Source: Candidatus Brevifilum fermentans (GTDB lineage Bacteria > Chloroflexota > Anaerolineae > Anaerolineales > Villigracilaceae). From it: a DNA stretch of 64,000 bases. A program made the translations under genes and the position numbers. Position 1 is the stretch's first letter. Each line of letters opens with the position of its first letter. The DNA is taken from contig CAMCQT010000003.1 of the NCBI GenBank assembly GCA_945877125.1, positions 23,013 to 87,012 of the forward strand. The letters run 5' to 3'. This document shows positions 58,614-64,000 of this stretch, one piece after another. The notes under the pieces were generated by a model. It did no database searches. It had not been told where the DNA came from and was given only the letters and a program-made list of their open reading frames with translations.

Positions 58614-60824
58614 ATGGATTTTCAACCTTACATCCCCGGATTAAAACCCGCTGACCCGGGACCACTTTCTCGATTTTTACCCGCTCTCGAAGAGGGGGTG
58701 ATCTCAGCCTGGCTCTCGCAACTTAACCTCGCTGGGAGTTGGTTGCTCGACCCCTTTGGATTCTCTCCGCGGTTGGTTTTGGAAGCCGCGCGCAGCGGAT
58801 ATCGCGTGCTGGTGACGGCCAACAATCCCGTCACACGTTTTCTGCTGGAGATGTTCGCCAATCCACCCGCCCAAGCTGAGTTCACAGCCGCGCTCGCAGA
58901 CTTGGGCGCAGTCAAAAAAGGGGACGAAAGACTGGCGGGGCATCTGCAATCTCTGTACCTCACTTCATGCGAAAAATGCAATCAGCAAATTTACGCCCAA
59001 GCCTTTTTATGGCGCAAAGGTGATGCCGCGCCCTACGCACGCATTTACGAATGTAAACATTGCGGCGATGCCGGCGAGCGTGCGGTTACAGATGAAGATA
59101 TTGAACGCGCCAGGAAGATCGCAGAAACGGATTCGCTTCACCGTTCACGCGCTTTTGAAAAAGTTGTAGCATTGCATGATGAAGATCGAGTGTACGCCGA
59201 AGAAGCCATTCACCATTATTTACCGCGTCCGTTGTACGTGCTGACAACCATCATCAACCGGCTTGATAGTTTGAATTTATCAGCAGAAAGAAAACGTGCG
59301 CTGACCGCACTGGTCTTGCTTGCATGTGACGCTGGCAATACACTTTGGGGGCATCCAGCAGAGCGTCCGCGGCCGAAGCAGTTGAGCACGCCGAGTCAGT
59401 TCCGCGAGCACAATGTGTGGATGATGCTCGAGCGTGGATTAAGCCTTTGGACAGAGACAGGCTCAACGGTGCCGTGCGAGGCGTGGCCGACAAAAATTCC
59501 AGAAAGCGGCGGCATCTTAATCTACGAAGGGCGTTTGAAAGACCTCGCGCGCGTTGTCAAAAAAGAAATTCCGATTGCGGCGGTGATCGGTTCGGTGCCA
59601 CGCCCCAACCAGGCTTTTTGGACTCTCTCGGCGCTGTGGGCAGGCTGGCTGTGGGGCAAAGATGCCGTGGAGCCGTACAAAGTTGCGCTGCGCCGCCGCC
59701 GATATGATTGGGCGTGGAATGCAACGGCCTTACATTCGGCGTTCGATCACTTGAGTGACCTGTTGCCCGAAGGCGTGCCATTTTTTGCCCTGCTGCCCGA
59801 ACCTGAGCCAGCCTTTCTCACATCCGCTTTTACGGCGGCAAGCGCGGCAAAGTTTTCGTTGCAGAGTGTGGCATTGCGAACTGAGCACGACCCTCTGCAA
59901 GTCGTTTGGAAGAATGAGCAAAAACAAAAATTAAAACCTGCGGGTGCAGATATTTTACAAAATGCAATTCAAGAATATCTCGTGGCGCGCGGTGAACCCG
60001 CTCACTATTTACATGTGCATACAGCCGGGTTGATCGCTTTAGCCGAAGCGGGCACGCTCAAAAAACCTGAGCAGGGATTTGACGAGTCCTTACGAAAGAC
60101 CAGTGCGTTATTTGAATCAGCATTGAAAAACGATAAAAGATTTATTCATTATTCCACAGGCGAAGGGGTGGATACTGGCATGTGGGGTTTGAGTCTTGAT
60201 ACTCGACCATCAGGCACAGAATCACTTTCAGACCGCGTGGAAATGGCGGTTGTGAATTATTTGCAGAAGAATCAGACCGTGATCTACCTTGAAATAGAAG
60301 CGGATTTGTATCCGCGCTTCACGGGGTTGCTCACGCCGTCGAAGGGCTTGATCTATGCCATTTTGAATTCGTATGCCGAAAGAGAAGCGGGGCAGTGGAA
60401 ACTGCGCACAGAAGACGTTGCATCGGCGCGGCGTGCCGAGTTGAATAATATTTATATATTGATCGAAAAAATTGGGGCAAGACTGGGATACAAAACGCGC
60501 AAGCAGGATAAAATTTTATACTGGGAAGAAAACGGAAAAATTGCGCGAATGTTCAAAGTGCTGGCTTCGGCATTGCTCGGGCGTGCATTGCAAGACGCTA
60601 CGCCGAACACCCTACTCGTTATCCCCGGCGGACGGGCTGCGCTTGCCGCATACAAACAGGAACGCGACCCATCGCTCGCGGCGCAATTAAAAAAGCACAG
60701 GCTAGTAAAATATCGCTTGTTGAGAAGTCTGCTTGAGGTTCCGATCTTGACGCGCGAAACATTCGAAGAACAAATCGCCAGCGATCCGGTTGAAAAATCC
60801 GCTGGCCAGATGATGATGTTTTAA
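58614..60824 (+). CDS. DNA methylase-derived protein lacking the catalytic motif
   Basis: A 736-residue protein. SWLLDPFGFSPRLVLEAARSGYRVLV near residues 42-67 matches the SAM-binding motif of N6/N4 DNA methylases in degraded form, and CEKCNQQ...CKHCG (about 122-150) is a zinc-ribbon insert as found in DUF1156-type methylases. At the place of the catalytic D/N-P-P-Y motif it has GSVPRPNQAFWTLSALWAGWLWG near 326, so the catalytic Asp/Asn is lost while the surrounding helix is kept. The C-terminal third has no recognised domain. Catalysis is unlikely; the role is unknown. TATACT lies 9 nt before the ATG. Confidence 0.65.
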   Translation: MDFQPYIPGLKPADPGPLSRFLPALEEGVISAWLSQLNLAGSWLLDPFGFSPRLVLEAARSGYRVLVTANNPVTRFLLEMFANPPAQAEFTAALADLGAVKKGDERLAGHLQSLYLTSCEKCNQQIYAQAFLWRKGDAAPYARIYECKHCGDAGERAVTDEDIERARKIAETDSLHRSRAFEKVVALHDEDRVYAEEAIHHYLPRPLYVLTTIINRLDSLNLSAERKRALTALVLLACDAGNTLWGHPAERPRPKQLSTPSQFREHNVWMMLERGLSLWTETGSTVPCEAWPTKIPESGGILIYEGRLKDLARVVKKEIPIAAVIGSVPRPNQAFWTLSALWAGWLWGKDAVEPYKVALRRRRYDWAWNATALHSAFDHLSDLLPEGVPFFALLPEPEPAFLTSAFTAASAAKFSLQSVALRTEHDPLQVVWKNEQKQKLKPAGADILQNAIQEYLVARGEPAHYLHVHTAGLIALAEAGTLKKPEQGFDESLRKTSALFESALKNDKRFIHYSTGEGVDTGMWGLSLDTRPSGTESLSDRVEMAVVNYLQKNQTVIYLEIEADLYPRFTGLLTPSKGLIYAILNSYAEREAGQWKLRTEDVASARRAELNNIYILIEKIGARLGYKTRKQDKILYWEENGKIARMFKVLASALLGRALQDATPNTLLVIPGGRAALAAYKQERDPSLAAQLKKHRLVKYRLLRSLLEVPILTRETFEEQIASDPVEKSAGQMMMF

Positions 60825-60851
60825 TTCACAGACATACACAAATTAAAAAAC

Positions 60852-61895
60852 ATGATAAAAAAACTTCTCTTTACCCTTGCCCTGCTCACCTGCCTGTCAT
60901 CCTGCGTTTCGGTCGGCGTTGATTCAAATTCGCTGCCCGCCGCACAGCCTGATTTTGTAACGTCTACCCTGCCGCCGACAAAACAAGTCTTCGTGCCCGC
61001 CACGCTGACTCTCACGCCGGAGATCATCGTCACCCCCACCCTCGCGATCACCGCGCCCCCAAACTGTACCGATGGCGCCGTGCTTATGCGCGACGTGACC
61101 ATTCAAGATAATACGCAAGTACGGGCAAATGAAAAATTTACAAAGACATGGGAATTCTCAAATACCGGCACCTGCCCGTGGATTAATTACACGCTGATCT
61201 TTGCCGCAGGCGATCAGATGGGCGCGCCACTCTCCGCGCCGATAGCGGTTACTGCTTCGAACGAGAAAGTGCAAGTCTCTGTGGAGTTGACCGCCCCCCC
61301 AACCAACGGGACATACACCGGCTATTTCACCTTACATAATTCAAACGACAAGATCGTTCCAATTGGGGTTGAGCAAACTTTCTGGGTCAAGATCGTTGTT
61401 GGCGGCAGCGCCCCTGTTGCAGCAACCACGGTTTCGGGAACAAACCCCACGCAAGCGGGAAGCGCGACAACCGTTGTAAAAAGTTCCAACTGCAACTACA
61501 GCCAGAACACCGGGTACGTGAACCAGATCGCATCCTTAATTAATGCAGAACGCGCCAACGCTGGCTTGCCTGCATTGACGGTCAACTCGCAACTCGCGGC
61601 CTCTGCCCAAGGTCACGCCGCAGATATGGCTTGCAATAATTTAATCAGCCACACAGGTTCAGACGGTTCATCCTCTTATTCGCGTGTGCTGGCTGCCGGA
61701 TATTCAGGTTCGTTTTCAGAGGAAATCATCTACGGCGGCGGAGGTCCGCAGGCGGCGATGAGTTGGTGGATGAGCGACCAAATCCACCGCGATGCGATCT
61801 TGAAGGCAAGAACCACCGAGATAGGCGTTGGATATGCTTATTATTCAAATGGCGCGTACGGGGATTATATTGCCGTGGATTTGGGTAGCCCGTAG
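60852..61895 (+). CDS. Lipoprotein with NBR1-like Ig domain and CAP (SCP/YkwD) domain
   Basis: A 347-residue lipoprotein: lipobox LSSC, a linker, an Ig-like domain of the type next to BRCA1 (about 72-178: DVTIQDNTQVRANEKFTKTWEFSNTGTCPW...PPTNGTYTGYFTLHN), a second linker, and a CAP domain (about 215-347: IASLINAERANAGLPALTVNSQLAASAQGHAADMA...HTGSDGSSSYSR...EIIYGG...GVGYAYY). The domain pair is an extracytoplasmic architecture; its role is unknown. Confidence 0.88.
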   Translation: MIKKLLFTLALLTCLSSCVSVGVDSNSLPAAQPDFVTSTLPPTKQVFVPATLTLTPEIIVTPTLAITAPPNCTDGAVLMRDVTIQDNTQVRANEKFTKTWEFSNTGTCPWINYTLIFAAGDQMGAPLSAPIAVTASNEKVQVSVELTAPPTNGTYTGYFTLHNSNDKIVPIGVEQTFWVKIVVGGSAPVAATTVSGTNPTQAGSATTVVKSSNCNYSQNTGYVNQIASLINAERANAGLPALTVNSQLAASAQGHAADMACNNLISHTGSDGSSSYSRVLAAGYSGSFSEEIIYGGGGPQAAMSWWMSDQIHRDAILKARTTEIGVGYAYYSNGAYGDYIAVDLGSP

Positions 61896-61915
61896 GGGCG
61901 GGTCGTGACCCGTTA
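61893..61915. repeat. GTAGGGGCGGGTC palindrome, partial
   Basis: CGGGTCGTGACCCG core with GTAGGGG on one side only; it overlaps the 3' ends of two convergent genes. Confidence 0.6.
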
Positions 61916-62455
61916 ATTCTCAACCACCTTAATGGTGCTGATATCCACTTCATTGCCGTCTGCCACCGTATGATAATAACAAGTTGGCTTATCAACCGGA
62001 CACCAAATGCTCCAGCCATCATAAAGTTTAAGCGTTTTGCCGTCCAGGTCATTAACATAAACTTGAAGGTTGTCACCCAAGCGGTTTGCAATGCCTACTT
62101 CACTGCCATGCGGGCTGAAATACAAACCGTTGACCGGCTGACTCCAATCAGCGGGATTCAAACCAATATCGGTAAAGTTGTACGGACTCCATGTGCGCGG
62201 CCAACGCCCATACTTTTGGTAATAAGCCAAAATGCGCGATTGAAAATCAGCAAGTATTTGATCGGTGGTGGGGGGATCACTGCCCTCTTCGGCTGCTGGA
62301 CTGAAGCTGGACGCAGTGTTGAACAGCGCTTTTATCTGCGGCGCAAGGAATGTCAGTGCAACGATGGCGGCAATCGCAACCAGTGAAATGAGCAACGCAT
62401 ATTCAATTTTAGATTGTCCGTTTTCAGCGGGAATTTTCATTTTTTCTCTATTCAT
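61913..62455 (-). CDS. Pilin-like protein of the second two-gene cassette
   Basis: A 180-residue protein with the Flp/prepilin-like start NGQSKIEYALLISLVAIAAIVALTF (Glu five after the cleavage-site Gly position) and a helical extension, then about 100 residues of polar sequence (YYQKYGRWPRTWSPYNFTDIG...GLYFSPHGSEVGIANRLGDNLQVYVNDLDG) ending in a Cys-containing part (WCPVDKPTCYY), reminiscent of type IV pilin globular domains. Its ATG overlaps the upstream membrane protein gene by 4 nt. It is analogous to the pair at 21195-22372, in reverse gene order. Confidence 0.72.
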   Translation of the reverse strand: MNREKMKIPAENGQSKIEYALLISLVAIAAIVALTFLAPQIKALFNTASSFSPAAEEGSDPPTTDQILADFQSRILAYYQKYGRWPRTWSPYNFTDIGLNPADWSQPVNGLYFSPHGSEVGIANRLGDNLQVYVNDLDGKTLKLYDGWSIWCPVDKPTCYYHTVADGNEVDISTIKVVEN

Positions 62456-62853
62456 GGAATGGCGATTATTCCAAGTTCAACAGCCTGACCTGAAATAATT
62501 TCTACGAGTTGACTGAGGGATGAACCACCCGAAGTTTCGATAACCAGTTCATGCTCACCGGGCGGCAATTCAGCGAAGAAGAAACAGCCATCAGCGGAGA
62601 CCAAAGCTGGGGTTGTTTCCACCTGCGCGGTTCCTGTAACAGGTCCGCCTGCCGCGTTGACTACGCATCCAGCCAGTCCGCCAGGCTCACCTGAAAAAAT
62701 TCCTAACACATACAAAGATAAAGCCAAAACGATCACAAGCAGGGTGCCGGTGACTGAATATAAAATACGTTCATTTTTCACAAGCAACTCGTGCAAAGTT
62801 TGCCGTGATTTGATTCCGCCATCTCCAAATTCGGGGTTATGTTCAAAAGCCAT
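62452..62853 (-). CDS. Membrane protein with carboxypeptidase-regulatory-like domain, second cassette
   Basis: A 133-residue protein: a cytoplasmic start (MAFEHNPEFGDGG), a membrane segment (about 31-54), and one beta module (LAGCVVNAAGGPVTG...GCFFFAELPPGEHELVIETSGG). The layout and MAFE start match the protein at 21926. It is translationally coupled to the pilin-like gene by a 4-nt overlap (ATGA). Confidence 0.72.
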   Translation of the reverse strand: MAFEHNPEFGDGGIKSRQTLHELLVKNERILYSVTGTLLVIVLALSLYVLGIFSGEPGGLAGCVVNAAGGPVTGTAQVETTPALVSADGCFFFAELPPGEHELVIETSGGSSLSQLVEIISGQAVELGIIAIP

Positions 62854-62865
62854 ACGTTACCTCAA

Positions 62866-62897
62866 TTGCAGGGGCAGGTCGTGACCTGCCCCTGCAA
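62866..62897. repeat. GCAGGGGCAGGTC palindrome
   Basis: A perfect inverted repeat (TTGCAGGGGCAGGTC and its complement, 2-nt loop) between the unrecognised partial gene and the second cassette. Confidence 0.8.
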
Positions 62898-62904
62898 TCA
62901 TAAT

Positions 62905-64000
62905 TTACACAACTTTCTTGCGCAGTATCCTGTTCCAATCCAACATCGTTTTCAAATGTTCGAGCGGCACTTGACCCTCGGGAACAAAGCCGACGAATGA
63001 GCGGTTGTACGTGTCTTCGGGGCCGTCGGAGAGATGCCACGCCAGCGGCATTTTGAAAACGCCAACCGCAGACGTGCCTTTGTCGCCGTCGGGCAGGGCG
63101 GTTTCGTAGGTGATGACCGTCATGCCGTCAACGGTTTCGGCGACCTCGGCAACTGTCGCTTCGTGAATCCAGCGCAGCCATTGTTTTTGTTCAGTCTTTG
63201 CTTTTGTCTGCGGGTCAATGAGCGTGCGCGTGCGGGTGGTGACATCGCTTGCCAGATATTTCCAGGGAGTGATCGTCGTGGATTTGGCATCCGCTTTTTT
63301 CTTTTCAGCAGGCACATCGGGCAGCAACCCCACGCCGGATTTTGTTTTGACAGCTTTCGCAACCTGCCAGGCATCGGGCTGCTTGTCTACAAATCTCAGC
63401 CAAAAGATGCTTGCGCCTTGAACGTAATCTTTTTCGGAGGTGGGCTTGGTATAAAACGGACGGATTTCTCCGGGTAATTTATTTTCGGCTTCGTGGGTGG
63501 AGTACCACTTGGGTTTTGGAGTCAAACCGCCGGGGGGTAAATTTCCGCGGATGTGCTGGCAGTGTTCGGCGGTTTCGTTGCAGACGGCGCGGCTGACGAT
63601 CAACTCGTGCGTGCGTCCGTGTTCGTCGCGCCAGGCAGATGAGTCGTAATTTTCCCAGGCATCCATCACCGTGCGGAGTTCCATGGCGGTCTGTGAGTTG
63701 CGTTCGGCTTCCTCTTCGGGGGTGAGTTTTTCCCAGTTGAGATCGGTGACTTGGTTGACGCGCAGCGGCGTGAGTTTGACGATCTCTTTCCACGCCCACT
63801 TGGGGAAGGTGGCTTTCATGGCTTCCAGTTTTTTGAGCGCGTCTTCGGTGGAAAGCGAGCGGATGTCGTAATTGGCTTCTTCGGCAAGCAATGCAGTAAT
63901 GCCGGCGCGGCGGGTTTTGGGTCCGTTGGCTTTGACGCTGAGCATGTGCATGGCGACTTTGTCTTTCCACTCTTTTTCAGTGGCGCGAGCCAGTCCGGGG
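62905..64000 (-). CDS. Unrecognised protein, 5' end outside the window
   Basis: The frame stays open to the window edge, so the N-terminus may lie outside; an internal ATG is at 63951. The visible 365 residues are hydrophilic, with no membrane segment. Features are a helical start (ALLAEEANYDIRSLSTEDALKKLEAMK), a Lys/Glu-rich middle and beta-rich later part (KQWLRWIHEATVAEVAETVDGMTVITYETALPDG), ending in basic RKKVV. I do not recognise a family. It has no obvious operon partner in view. Confidence 0.6.
   Translation of the reverse strand, partial: PGLARATEKEWKDKVAMHMLSVKANGPKTRRAGITALLAEEANYDIRSLSTEDALKKLEAMKATFPKWAWKEIVKLTPLRVNQVTDLNWEKLTPEEEAERNSQTAMELRTVMDAWENYDSSAWRDEHGRTHELIVSRAVCNETAEHCQHIRGNLPPGGLTPKPKWYSTHEAENKLPGEIRPFYTKPTSEKDYVQGASIFWLRFVDKQPDAWQVAKAVKTKSGVGLLPDVPAEKKKADAKSTTITPWKYLASDVTTRTRTLIDPQTKAKTEQKQWLRWIHEATVAEVAETVDGMTVITYETALPDGDKGTSAVGVFKMPLAWHLSDGPEDTYNRSFVGFVPEGQVPLEHLKTMLDWNRILRKKVV

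Noticed and set aside
59254..59927. Several frames on both strands within 59254-59927.
   Set aside because: They lie inside the methylase-derived gene in other frames, with Arg/Ala-rich shadow composition and no motifs.

Overview
The window looks like a chromosomal segment of a Chloroflexota bacterium, most likely class Anaerolineae. This is inferred from the LysW gene set, many lipoproteins with Thr/Pro-rich linkers, system I cytochrome c maturation with a Cys-type CcmE, a DprE1/DprE2-like pair, and intergenic gaps packed with short palindromic repeats. No rRNA or tRNA gene was seen, so the taxonomy is not proven. I saw no prophage, transposase or CRISPR array.

Layout. 1-7158: end of a peptide deformylase gene, recF, two nucleoside hydrolases and an ECF-type importer (S component, EcfT, two ATPases). 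7136-12641: aspartate-family amino acids. Here a Thr/Met-rich leader peptide with an attenuator precedes aspartokinase and aspartate-semialdehyde dehydrogenase, and a SAM-I riboswitch precedes metY-metA. 12673-21086 (minus strand): one long cluster argG-argH-lysW-lysX-lysY-lysZ-lysJ-lysK, led by a second attenuator whose leader peptide is rich in Arg codons. 21195-22372: a pilin-like two-gene cassette. 22582-27073 (minus): two small enzymes, prephenate dehydratase, an aminotransferase and a sensor kinase. 27175-38000: inositol-1-phosphate synthase, two deacetylase-like lipoproteins, HIT protein, a double-domain ThyX, aldo/keto reductase, LysM lipoprotein, a peptide-binding protein and a metallopeptidase-like protein. 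38211-47278: a complete-looking cytochrome c maturation cluster (ccmE, F, H, G, an I-like gene, a c-type cytochrome, ccmA, B, C, D). 47334-64000: lytic transglycosylase-like protein, DprE1/E2-like pair, ssb, a translin-like protein, a deoxynucleotide hydrolase-like protein, two signalling proteins with degenerate receiver domains, glycosyltransferase, methyltransferase, a methylase-derived protein, a CAP lipoprotein, a second pilin-like cassette and an unrecognised partial gene.

The strongest result is a pair of matching ribosome-mediated attenuators (7136-7329 and 20889-21086). In each, a sigma70-like promoter sits only 8-10 nt upstream of the leader-peptide ATG. A cluster of regulatory codons (Thr/Met or Arg) is followed, still inside the leader frame, by an 11-nt segment perfectly complementary to the 5' side and loop of a downstream intrinsic terminator. 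The Arg attenuator heads a cluster that contains all LysW-pathway genes, which argues that this bacterium uses the LysW carrier route for arginine (ornithine) rather than, or as well as, lysine.

A second theme is repeats. A family of about 75-100 bp palindromic elements, heptad-like short tandem repeats arranged as inverted repeats, and smaller hairpins fill most gaps. Several lie in frame inside genes (lysK, thyX, argH, the signal peptide of the peptide-binding protein).
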